Origin: Mimachlamys varia
Taxonomy: Eukaryota; Mollusca; Bivalvia; Pectinida; Pectinidae
Direction: 5' to 3'
Length of the DNA stretch: 64,000 nt
Assembly: GCA_947623455.1 (NCBI GenBank)
Contig: OX392536.1
Span: 7,311,282 to 7,375,281 of the forward strand
Positions 37,712 through 49,655 of the stretch are shown one piece after another (within the stretch, counting starts at the first letter, position 1; each line of letters starts with the position of its first letter). A model generated the notes under the pieces. That model was not told the origin of the DNA and ran no database searches. It was given only the letters and a program-made list of their open reading frames with translations. The position numbers and the translations under genes were made by a program.

Positions 37712-37923
37712 AATCCTCTACTCTAAGATAGAAACTTTGATTTCTAAAACCAACGTAATCCTATGTCTGCTCTAAGATAGAAACTTCGATTTCTAAAACC
37801 AACGTCATTCCATCTCTGCTCTAAGATAGAAACTTCGATTTCTAAAACCAACGTAATTCGATCTCTGCTCTAAGATAGAAACTTCGATTTCTAAAACCAA
37901 CGTAATCTTATGTCTGCTCTAAG
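37712..37923 (+). repeat. 212-bp private-linker block, copy 2
   Basis: This lies 1,071 bp after copy 1 and has the same length. It has 'aattcgatc' as its fourth linker, as do the later copies, so it is nearer than copy 1 to the source of the right-hand copies. It still ends in 'ctctaag'. Confidence 0.88.
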
Positions 37924-38699
37924 ATAGAAACTTCGATTTCTAAAACCAACGTAATTCCATCTCTACTCTAAGATAGAAACTTCGATTTCTAAAACCAACG
38001 TAATTTCATCTCTGCTCTAAGATAGAAACTCCGATTTCTAAAACCAACGTAATTCCATCTCTACTCTAAGATAGAAACTTCGATTTCTAAAACCAACGTA
38101 ATCCTGTCTGCTCTTAGATAGAAACTTCGATTTCTAAAACCAACGTAATCCCATCTCTGCTCTAAGATAGAAACTTCGATTTCTAAAATCAACATAATCC
38201 TCTGCTCTTAGATAGAAACTTCGATTTCTAAAACCAACGTAATCCTGTCTGCTCTAAGATAGAAACTTCGATTTCTAAAACCAACGTAATCCTGTCTGCT
38301 CTAAGATAGAAACTCCGATTTCTAAAACCAACGTAATCCTGTCTGCTCTAAGATAGAAACTCCGATTTCTAAAACCAACGTAATCCTTTCTCTGCTCTTC
38401 TGCTCTAAGATGGAAACTTCGATTTCTAAAACCAATGTAATTCCATCTATGCTCTAAGCTCTAAGATGGAAACTTCGATTTCTAAAACCAACGTAATCCT
38501 GTCTGCTCTAAGATAGAAACTTCGATTTCTAAAACCTACGTAATTCCATCTCTGCTCTAAGATCGAAACTCCGATTTCTAAAACCAACGTAATTCCATCT
38601 CTACTCTAAGATAGAAACTTCGATTTCTAAAACCAACGTAATCCTGTCTGCTCTAAGATAGAAACTTCGATTTCTAAAACCAACGTAATCCTGTCTGCT

Positions 38700-41600
38700 C
38701 TAAGACAGAAACTCCGATTTCTAAAACCAACGTAATTCCATCTCTGCTCTAAGATAGAAACTCCGATTTCTAAAACCAACGTAATTCCATCTCTGTTCTA
38801 AGATAGAAACTTCGATTTCTAAAACCAACGTAATTCCATCTCTGCTCTAAGATAGAAACTTCGATTTCTAAAACCAACATAATTCCATCTCTGCTCTAAG
38901 ATAGAAACTCCGATTTCTAAAACCAACGTAATTCCATCTCTGTTCTAAGATGGAAACTTCGATTTCTAAAACCAACGTAATTCCATCTCTGCTCTAAGAT
39001 AGAAACTCCGATTTCTAAAACCAACGTAATCCTGTCTGCTCTAAGATAGAAACTCCGATTTCTAAAACCAATGTTATCCTATTTCTGCTCTTAGATAGAA
39101 ACTTTGATTTCTAAAACCTACGTTATCCTGTCTGCTCTAAGATAGAATTTTCGATTTCTAAAACCAACGTAAACCTGTCTGCTCTAAGATAGAAACTTCG
39201 ATTTCTAAAATAACGTATTCCTTTCTCTGCTCTAAGATAGAAAATTCGATTTCTAAAACCAACGTAATCCAATCTCTGCTCTAGGATAGAAAATTGATTT
39301 CTAAAACCAACGTAATCCTGTCTGCTCTTAGATAGAAACTTCGATTTCTAAAACCAACGTAATCCCATCTCTGCTCTAAGATAGAAACTTCGATTTCTAA
39401 AATCAACATAATCCTCTGCTCTTAGATAGAAACTTCGATTTCTAAAACCAACGTAATCCTGTCTGCTCTAAGATAGAAACTCCGATTTCTAAAACCAACG
39501 TAATCCTGTCTGCTCTAAGATAGAAACTTTGATTTCTAAAACCAACGTAATCCTTTCTCTGCTCTTCTGCTCTAAGATGGAAACTTCGATTTCTAAAACC
39601 AACGTAATCTCATCTCTGCTCTAAGCTCTAAGATAGAAACTTCGATTTCTAAAACCAACGTAATCCTGTCTGCTCTAAGATAGAAACTTCGATTTCTAAA
39701 ACCTACGTAATTCCATCTCTGCTCTAAGATAGAAATTCCGATTTATAAAACCAACGTTATCCTGTCTGCTCTAAGATAGAAACTTCGATTTCTAAAACCA
39801 ACGTAATCCTGTCTGCTCTAAGATAGAAACTTTGATTTCTAAAACCAACGTAATCTCATCTCTACTCTAAGATAGAAACTCCGATTTCTAAAACCAACGT
39901 AATCTCATCTCTACTCTAAGATAGAAACTTCGATTTCTAAAACCAACGTTATCTCATCTCTACTCTAAGATAGAAACTTTGATTTCTAAAACCAACGTAA
40001 TCCTGTCTGCTCTAAGATGGAAACTTCGATTTCTAAAACCAACGTAATTTCATCTCTGCTCTAAGATAGAAACTCCGATTTCTAAAACCAACGTAATTCC
40101 ATCTCTGTTCTAAGATAGAAACTTCGATTTCTAAAACCAACGTAATTCCATCTCTGCTCTAAGATAGAAACTTCGATTTCTAAAACCAACGCAATTCCAT
40201 CTCTGCTCTAAGATAGAAACTCTGATTTCTAAAACCAACGTAATTCCATCTCTGTTCTAAGATAGAAACTTCGATTTCTAAAACCAACGTAATTCCATCT
40301 CTGCTCTAAGATAGAAACTCCGATTTCTAAAACCAACGTAATCCTGTCTGCTCTAAGATAGAAACTCCGATTTCTAAAACCAATGTTATCCTATTTCTGC
40401 TCTTAGATAGAAACTTTGATTTCTAAAACCTACGTTATCCTGTCTGCTCTAAGATAGAATTTTCGATTTCTAAAACCAACGTAAACCTGTCTGCTCTAAG
40501 ATACAAACTTCGATTTCTAAAACCAACGTAATCCCATCTCTGCTCTAAGATAGAAACTTCGATTTCTAAAACCAACGTAATCCTGTCTGCTCTAAGATAG
40601 AAACTCCGATTTCTAAAACCAACGTAATTCCATCTCTGCTCTAAGATAGAAACTCCGATTTCTAAAACCAACGTAATTCCATCTCTGTTCTAAGATAGAA
40701 ACTTCGATTTCTAAAACCAACGTAATTCCATCTCTGCTCTAAGATAGAAACTTCGATTTCTAAAACCAACATAATTCCATCTCTGCTCTAAGATAGAAAC
40801 TCCGATTTCTAAAACCAACGTAATTCCATCTCTGTTCTAAGATGGAAACTTCGATTTCTAAAACCAACGTAATTCCATCTCTGCTCTAAGATAGAAACTC
40901 CGATTTCTAAAACCAACGTAATCCTGTCTGCTCTAAGATAGAAACTCCGATTTCTAAAACCAATGTTATCCTATTTCTGCTCTTAGATAGAAACTTTGAT
41001 TTCTAAAACCTACGTTATCCTGTCTGCTCTAAGATACAATTTTCGATTTCTAAAACCAACGTAAACCTGTCTGCTCTAAGATAGAAACTTCGATTTCTAA
41101 AATAACGTATTCCTTTCTCTGCTCTAAGATAGAAACTTCGATTTCTAAAACCAACGTAATCCAATCTCTGCTCTAGGATAGAAAATTGATTTCTAAAACC
41201 AACGTAATCCTGTCTGCTCTTAGATAGAAACTTCGATTTCTAAAACCAACGTAATCCCATCTCTGCTCTAAGATAGAAACTTCGATTTCTAAAATCAACA
41301 TAATCCTCTGCTCTTAGATAGAAACTTCGATTTCTAAAACCAACGTAATCCTGTCTGCTCTAAGATAGAAACTTCGATTTCTAAAACCAACGTAATCCTG
41401 TCTGCTCTAAGATAGAAACTCCGATTTCTAAAACCAACGTAATCCTGTCTGCTCTAAGATAGAAACTTTGATTTCTAAAACCAACGTAATCCTTTCTCTG
41501 CTCTTCTGCTCTAAGATGGAAACTTCGATTTCTAAAACCAACGTAATCTCATCTCTGCTCTAAGCTCTAAGATGGAAACTTCGATTTCTAAAACCAACGT

Positions 41601-42730
41601 AATCCTGTCTGCTCTAAGATAGAAACTTCGATTTCTAAAACCTACGTAATTCCATCTCTGCTCTAAGATAGAAATTCCGATTCATAAAACCAACGTTATC
41701 CTGTCTGCTCTAAGATAGAAACTTCGATTTCTAAAACCAACGTAATCCTGTCTGCTCTAAGATAGAAACTTTGATTTCTAAAACCAACGTAATCTCATCT
41801 CTACTCTAAGATAGAAACTCCGATTTCTAAAACCAACGTAATCTCATCCCTACTCTAAGATAGAAACTTCGATTTCTAAAACCAACGTAATCTCATCTCT
41901 ACTCTAAGATAGAAACTTTGATTTCTAAAACCAACGTAATCCTGTCTGCTCTAAGATAGAAACTTCGATTTCTAAAACCAACGTAATTTCATCTCTGCTC
42001 TAAGATAGAAACTCCGATTTCTAAAACCAACGTAATTCCATCTCTGTTCTAAGATAGAAACTTCGATTTCTAAAACCAACGTAATTCCATCTCTGCTCTA
42101 AGATAGAAACTTCGATTTCTAAAACCAACGCAATTCCATCTCTGCTCTAAGATAGAAACTCCGATTTCTATAACCAACGTAATTCCATCTCTGTTCTAAG
42201 ATAGAAACTTCGATTTCTAAAACCAACGTAATTCCATCTCTGCTCTAAGATAGAAACTCCGATTTCTAAAACCAACGTAATCCTGTCTGCTCTAAGATAG
42301 AAACTTCGATTTCTAAAACCAATGTTATCCTATTTCTGCTCTTAGATAGAAACTTTGATTTCTAAAACCTACGTTATCCTGTCTGCTCTAAGATAGAATT
42401 TTCGATTTCTAAAACCAACGTAAACCTGTCTGCTCTAAGATACAAACTTCGATTTCTAAAACCAACGTAATCCCATCTCTGCTCTAAGATAGAAACTTCG
42501 ATTTCTAAAATCAACATAATCCTCTGCTCTTAGATAGAAACTTCGATTTCTAAAACCAACGTAATCCTGTCTGCTCTAAGATAGAAACTTCGATTTCTAA
42601 AACCAACGTAATCCTGTCTGCTCTAAGATAGAAACTCCGATTTCTAAAACCAACGTAATCCTGTCTGCTCTAAGATAGAAACTTTGATTTCTAAAACCAA
42701 CGTAATCCTTTCTCTGCTCTTCTGCTCTAA
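38700..42730 (+). repeat. Transitional domain of 1.1-1.9-kb HORs
   Basis: gatgg boundaries at 39576, 41515 and 42731 give units of 1,939 and 1,216 bp. The canonical marker order returns ('gcaattcc', 'caatgttatcc', 'gaattttcg', 'ctctagg' at 39283 and 41175). All boundary linkers are now 'gctcttctg'. At about 40,501 and 42,443 a 'gatacaaac' monomer continues straight into a 'cccatc' linker, skipping the 'aaaataacg' to 'ctctagg' portion, a clear deletion join. Confidence 0.85.
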
Positions 42731-43799
42731 GATGGAAACTTCGATTTCTAAAACCAACGTAATCTCATCTCTGCTCTAAGCTCTAAGATGGAAACTTCGA
42801 TTTCTAAAACCAACGTAATCCTGTCTGCTCTAAGATAGAAACTTCGATTTCTAAAACCTACGTAATTCCATCTCTGCTCTAAGATAGAAACTCCGATTTC
42901 TAAAACCAACGTAATTCCATCTCTACTCTAAGATAGAAACTTCGATTTCTAAAACCAACGTAATCCTGTCTGCTCTAAGATAGAAACTTCGATTTCTAAA
43001 ACCAACGTAATTCCATCTCTGCTCTAAGATAGAAACTTCGATTTCTAAAACCAACGTAATTCCATCTCTGCTCTAAGATAGAAACTCCGATTTCTAAAAC
43101 CAACGTAATTCCATCTCTGTTCTAAGATAGAAACTTCGATTTCTAAAACCAACGTAATTCCATCTCTGCTCTAAGATAGAAACTCCGATTTCTAAAACCA
43201 ACGTAATCCTGTCTGCTCTAAGATAGAAACTCCGATTTCTAAAACCAATGTTATCCTATTTCTGCTCTTAGATAGAAACTTTGATTTCTAAAACCTACGT
43301 TATCCTGTCTGCTCTAAGATAGAATTTTCGATTTCTAAAACCAACGTAAACCTGTCTGCTCTAAGATACAAACTTCGATTTCTAAAATAACGTATTCCTT
43401 TCTCTGCTCTAAGATAGAAACTTCGATTTCTAAAACCAACGTAATCCAATCTCTGCTCTAGGATAGAAAATTGATTTCTAAAACCAACGTAATCCTGTCT
43501 GCTCTTAGATAGAAACTTCGATTTCTAAAACCAACGTAATCCCATCTCTGCTCTAAGATAGAAACTTCGATTTCTAAAATCAACATAATCCTCTGCTCTT
43601 AGATAGAAACTTCGATTTCTAAAACCAACGTAATCCTGTCTGCTCTAAGATAGAAACTTCGATTTCTAAAACCAACGTAATCCTGTCTGCTCTAAGATAG
43701 AAACTCCGATTTCTAAAACCAACGTAATCCTGTCTGCTCTAAGATAGAAACTTTGATTTCTAAAACCAACGTAATCCTTTCTCTGCTCTTCTGCTCTAA
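42731..43799 (+). repeat. Right domain HOR, 1,069 bp
   Basis: This is a shortened HOR with the gatgg pair, an 'aattccatctctactc' step and one 'ctctagg' (43460). The same 1,069-bp length recurs at 45832-46900 and 53181-54249. It lacks the three 'aatctcatc' monomers and the 'gaaattccgatttat' monomer of the canonical order. Confidence 0.87.
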
Positions 43800-46700
43800 G
43801 ATGGAAACTTCGATTTCTAAAACCAACGTAATCTCATCTCTGCTCTAAGCTCTAAGATGGAAACTTCGATTTCTAAAACCAACGTAATCCTGTCTGCTCT
43901 AAGATAGAAACTTCGATTTCTAAAACCTACGTAATTCCATCTCTGCTCTAAGATAGAAATTCCGATTTATAAAACCAACGTTTTCCTGTCTGCTCTAAGA
44001 TAGAAACTTCGATTTCTAAAACCAACGTAATCCTGTCTGCTCTAAGATAGAAACTTTGATTTCTAAAACCAACGTAATCTCATCTCTACTCTAAGATAGA
44101 AACTCCGATTTCTAAAACCAACGTAATCTCATCTCTACTCTAAGATAGAAACTTTGATTTCTAAAACCAACGTAATCCTGTCTGCTCTAAGATAGAAACT
44201 TCGATTTCTAAAACCAACGTAATTCCATCTCTGTTCTAAGATAGAAACTTCGATTTCTAAAACCAACGTAATTCCATCTCTGCTCTAAGATAGAAACTTC
44301 GATTTCTAAAACCAACGCAATTCCATCTCTGCTCTAAGATAGAAACTCCGATTTCTAAAACCAACGTAATTCCATCTCTGTTCTAAGATAGAAACTTCGA
44401 TTTCTAAAACCAACGTAATTCCATCTCTGCTCTAAGATAGAAACTCCGATTTCTAAAACCAACGTAATCCTGTCTGCTCTAAGATAGAAACTCCGATTTC
44501 TAAAACCAATGTTATCCTATTTCTGCTCTTAGATAGAAACTTTGATTTCTAAAACCTACGTTATCCTGTCTGCTCTAAGATAGAATTTTCGATTTCTAAA
44601 ACCAACGTAAACCTGTCTGCTCTAAGATACAAACTTCGATTTCTAAAATAACGTATTCCTTTCTCTGCTCTAAGATAGAAACTTCGATTTCTAAAACCAA
44701 CGTAATCCCATCTCTGCTCTAAGATAGAAACTTCGATTTCTAAAATCAACATAATCCTCTGCTCTTAGATAGAAACCTCGATTTCTAAAACCAACGTAAT
44801 CCTGTCTGCTCTAAGATAGAAACTTCGATTTCTAAAACCAACGTAATCCTGTCTGCTCTAAGATAGAAACTCCGATTTCTAAAACCAACGTAATCCTGTC
44901 TGCTCTAAGATAGAAACTTCGATTTCTAAAACCAACGTAATCCTTTCTCTGCTCTTCTGCTCTAAGATGGAAACTTCGATTTCTAAAACCAACGTAATCC
45001 TGTCTGCTCTAAGATAGAAACTTCGATTTCTAAAACCTACGTAATTCCATCTCTGCTCTAAGATAGAAATTCCGATTTATAAAACCAACGTTATCCTGTC
45101 TGCTCTAAGATAGAAACTTTGATTTCTAAAACCAACGTAATCCTGTCTGCTCTAAGATAGAAACTTCGATTTCTAAAACCAACGTAATCTCATCTCTACT
45201 CTAAGATAGAAACTTCGATTTCTAAAACCAACGTAATCCTGTCTGCTCTAAGATAGAAACTCCGATTTCTAAAACCAACGTAATTCCATCTCTGTTCTAA
45301 GATAGAAACTTCGATTTCTAAAACCAACGTAATTCCATCTCTGCTCTAAGATAGAAACTCCGATTTCTAAAACCAACGTAATCCTGTCTGCTCTAAGATA
45401 GAAACTTCGATTTCTAAAACCAATGTTATCCTATTTCTGCTCTTAGATAGAAACTTTGATTTCTAAAACCTACGTTATCCTGTCTGCTCTAAGATAGAAT
45501 TTTCGATTTCTAAAACCAACGTAAACCTGTCTGCTCTAAGATAGAAACTTCGATTTCTAAAACCAACGTAATCCCATCTCTGCTCTAAGATAGAAACTTC
45601 GATTTCTAAAATCAACATAATCCTCTGCTCTTAGATAGAAACTTCGATTTCTAAAACCAACGTAATCCTGTCTGCTCTAAGATAGAAACTTCGATTTCTA
45701 AAACCAACGTAATCCTGTCTGCTCTAAGATAGAAACTCCGATTTCTAAAACCAACGTAATCCTGTCTGCTCTAAGATAGAAACTTTGATTTCTAAAACCA
45801 ACGTAATCCTTTCTCTGCTCTTCTGCTCTAAGATGGAAACTTCGATTTCTAAAACCAACGTAATCTCATCTCTGCTCTAAGCTCTAAGATGGAAACTTCG
45901 ATTTCTAAAACCAACGTAATCCTGTCTGCTCTAAGATAGAAACTTCGATTTCTAAAACCTACGTAATTCCATCTCTGCTCTAAGATAGAAACTCCGATTT
46001 CTAAAACCAACGTAATTCCATCTCTACTCTAAGATAGAAACTTCGATTTCTAAAACCAACGTAATCCTGTCTGCTCTAAGATAGAAACTTCGATTTCTAA
46101 AACCAACGTAATTCCATCTCTGCTCTAAGATAGAAACTTCGATTTCTAAAACCAACGTAATTCCATCTCTGCTCTAAGATAGAAACTCCGATTTCTAAAA
46201 CCAACGTAATTCCATCTCTGTTCTAAGATAGAAACTTCGATTTCTAAAACCAACGTAATTCCATCTCTGCTCTAAGATAGAAACTCCGATTTCTAAAACC
46301 AACGTAATCCTGTCTGCTCTAAGATAGAAACTCCGATTTCTAAAACCAATGTTATCCTATTTCTGCTCTTAGATAGAAACTTTGATTTCTAAAACCTACG
46401 TTATCCTGTCTGCTCTAAGATAGAATTTTCGATTTCTAAAACCAACGTAAACCTGTCTGCTCTAAGATACAAACTTCGATTTCTAAAATAACGTATTCCT
46501 TTCTCTGCTCTAAGATAGAAACTTCGATTTCTAAAACCAACGTAATCCAATCTCTGCTCTAGGATAGAAAATTGATTTCTAAAACCAACGTAATCCTGTC
46601 TGCTCTTAGATAGAAACTTCGATTTCTAAAACCAACGTAATCCCATCTCTGCTCTAAGATAGAAACTTCGATTTCTAAAATCAACATAATCCTCTGCTCT

Positions 46701-46900
46701 TAGATAGAAACTTCGATTTCTAAAACCAACGTAATCCTGTCTGCTCTAAGATAGAAACTTCGATTTCTAAAACCAACGTAATCCTGTCTGCTCTAAGATA
46801 GAAACTCCGATTTCTAAAACCAACGTAATCCTGTCTGCTCTAAGATAGAAACTTTGATTTCTAAAACCAACGTAATCCTTTCTCTGCTCTTCTGCTCTAA
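43800..46900 (+). repeat. 3,101-bp composite HOR (1,166 + 866 + 1,069)
   Basis: Boundaries lie at 43800, 44966, 45832 and 46901. The pattern restarts 3,101 bp later: 'ctctagg' 43460 to 46561, 'gaaacctcg' 44774 to 47875. The 866-bp member lacks 'ctctagg' and joins 'gtaaacctg' to 'cccatc' through one plain monomer. The 44.97-47.9 kb part is found again at 52.3-55.2 kb at offset 7,349. Confidence 0.88.
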
Positions 46901-49655
46901 GATGGAAACTTCGATTTCTAAAACCAACGTAATCTCATCTCTGCTCTAAGCTCTAAGATGGAAACTTCGATTTCTAAAACCAACGTAATCCTGTCTGCTC
47001 TAAGATAGAAACTTCGATTTCTAAAACCTACGTAATTCCATCTCTGCTCTAAGATAGAAATTCCGATTTATAAAACCAACGTTTTCCTGTCTGCTCTAAG
47101 ATAGAAACTTCGATTTCTAAAACCAACGTAATCCTGTCTGCTCTAAGATAGAAACTTTGATTTCTAAAACCAACGTAATCTCATCTCTACTCTAAGATAG
47201 AAACTCCGATTTCTAAAACCAACGTAATCTCATCTCTACTCTAAGATAGAAACTTTGATTTCTAAAACCAACGTAATCCTGTCTGCTCTAAGATAGAAAT
47301 TTCGATTTCTAAAACCAACGTAATTCCATCTCTGTTCTAAGATAGAAACTTCGATTTCTAAAACCAACGTTATTCCATCTCTGCTCTAAGATAGAAACTT
47401 CGATTTCTAAAACCAACGCAATTCCATCTCTGCTCTAAGATAGAAACTCCGATTTCTAAAACCAACGTAATTCCATCTCTGTTCTAAGATAGAAACTTCG
47501 ATTTCTAAAACCAACGTAATTCCATCTCTGCTCTAAGATAGAAACTCCGATTTCTAAAACCAACGTAATCCTGTCTGCTCTAAGATAGAAACTCCGATTT
47601 CTAAAACCAATGTTATCCTATTTCTGCTCTTAGATAGAAACTTTGATTTCTAAAACCTACGTTATCCTGTCTGCTCTAAGATAGAATTTTCGATTTCTAA
47701 AACCAACGTAAACCTGTCTGCTCTAAGATACAAACTTCGATTTCTAAAATAACGTATTCCTTTCTCTGCTCTAAGATAGAAACTTCGATTTCTAAAACCA
47801 ACGTAATCCCATCTCTGCTCTAAGATAGAAACTTCGATTTCTAAAATCAACATAATCCTCTGCTCTTAGATAGAAACCTCGATTTCTAAAACCAACGTAA
47901 TCCTGTCTGCTCTAAGATAGAAACTTCGATTTCTAAAACCAACGTAATCCTGTCTGCTCTAAGATAGAAACTCCGATTTCTAAAACCAACGTAATCCTGT
48001 CTGCTCTAAGATAGAAACTTCGATTTCTAAAACCAACGTAATCCTTTCTCTGCTCTTCTGCTCTAAGATGGAAACTTCGATTTCTAAAACCAACGTAATC
48101 CTGTCTGCTCTAAGATAGAAACTTCGATTTCTAAAACCTACGTAATTCCATCTCTGCTCTAAGATAGAAATTCCGATTTATAAAACCAACGTTATCCTGT
48201 CTGCTCTAAGATAGAAACTTTGATTTCTAAAACCAACGTAATCCTGTCTGCTCTAAGATAGAAACTTCGATTTCTAAAACCAACGTAATCTCATCTCTAC
48301 TCTAAGATAGAAACTTCGATTTCTAAAACCAACGTAATCCTGTCTGCTCTAAGATAGAAACTTCGATTTCTAAAACCAACGTAATCCTCTACTCTAAGAT
48401 AGAAACTTTGATTTCTAAAACCAACGTAATCCTATATCTGCTCTAAGATAGAAACTTCGATTTCTAAAACCAACGTCATTCCATCTCTGCTCTAAGATAG
48501 AAACTTCGATTTCTAAAACCAACGTAATTCGATCTCTGCTCTAAGATAGAAACTTCGATTTCTAAAACCAACGTAATCTTATGTCTGCTCCAAGATAGAA
48601 ACTTCGATTTCTAAAACCAACGTAATTCCATCTCTGCTCTAAGATAGAAACTTCGATTTCTAAAACCAACGTAATCCTGTCTGCTCTAAGATAGAAACTC
48701 CGATTTCTAAAACCAACGTAATTCCATCTCTGCTCTAAGATAGAAACTCCGATTTCTAAAACCAACGTAATTCCATCTCTGTTCTAAGATAGAAACTTCG
48801 ATTTCTAAAACCAACGTAATTCCATCTCTGCTCTAAGATAGAAACTTCGATTTCTAAAACCAACGTAATTCCATCTCTGCTCTAAGATAGAAACTCCGAT
48901 TTCTAAAACCAACGTAATTCCATCTCTGTTCTAAGATAGAAACTTCGATTTCTAAAACCAACGTAATTCCATCTCTGCTCTAAGATAGAAACTCCGATTT
49001 CTAAAACCAACGTAATCCTGTCTGCTCTAAGATAGAAACTCCGATTTCTAAAACCAATGTTATCCTATTTCTGCTCTTAGATAGAAACTTTGATTTCTAA
49101 AACCTACGTTATCCTGTCTGCTCTAAGATAGAATTTTCGATTTCTAAAACCAACGTAAACCTGTCTGCTCTAAGATAGAAACTTCGATTTCTAAAATAAC
49201 GTATTCCTTTCTCTGCTCTAAGATAGAAACTTCGATTTCTAAAACCAACGTAATCCAATCTCTGCTCTAGGATAGAAAATTGATTTCTAAAACCAACGTA
49301 ATCCTGTCTGCTCTTAGATAGAAACTTCGATTTCTAAAACCAACGTAATCCCATCTCTGCTCTAAGATAGAAACTTCGATTTTTAAAATCAACATAATCC
49401 TCTGCTCTTAGATAGAAACTTCGATTTCTAAAACCAACGTAATCCTGTCTGCTCTAAGATAGAAACTTCGATTTCTAAAACCAACGTAATCCTGTCTGCT
49501 CTAAGATAGAAACTCCGATTTCTAAAACCAACGTAATCCTGTCTGCTCTAAGATAGAAACTCCGATTTCTAAAACCAACGTAATCCTGTCTGCTCTAAGA
49601 TAGAAACTTCGATTTCTAAAACCAACGTAATCCTTTCTCTGCTCTTCTGCTCTAA
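46901..49655 (+). repeat. 2,755-bp composite HOR (1,166 + 1,589), copy 1
   Basis: Boundaries at 46901, 48067 and 49656. The 1,589-bp half contains the 212-bp private-linker block and 'ctctagg' at 49269. The block matches 49.66-52.3 kb at offset 2,755 with two monomers lost there, and 55.37-58.1 kb at offset 8,468. Private 'gatttttaaaatc' (about 49,378) is shared with those copies. Confidence 0.87.
48383..48594 (+). repeat. 212-bp private-linker block, copy 3
   Basis: Same linker series as at 37712, but the final segment reads 'ctgctccaag' (T to C) and one linker reads 'aatcctatatc'. The 'ctccaag' change is shared by all later copies. Confidence 0.88.

Larger units (their letters stand above)
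36010..38700 (+). repeat. Central patch with private linkers
   Basis: Monomer order departs from the canonical HOR. Linkers found here and not to the left are 'aatcctctac', 'aatcctatg', 'gtcattcc', 'aattcgatc' and 'aatcttatg'. gatgg boundaries at 37289 and 38409 are 1,120 bp apart. The patch lacks the 'caatgttatcc', 'gaattttcg' and 'gatacaaac' monomers. It holds one 'ctctagg' at 36418, followed by a private 'cctgtcagctc' (36,452). Confidence 0.86.
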
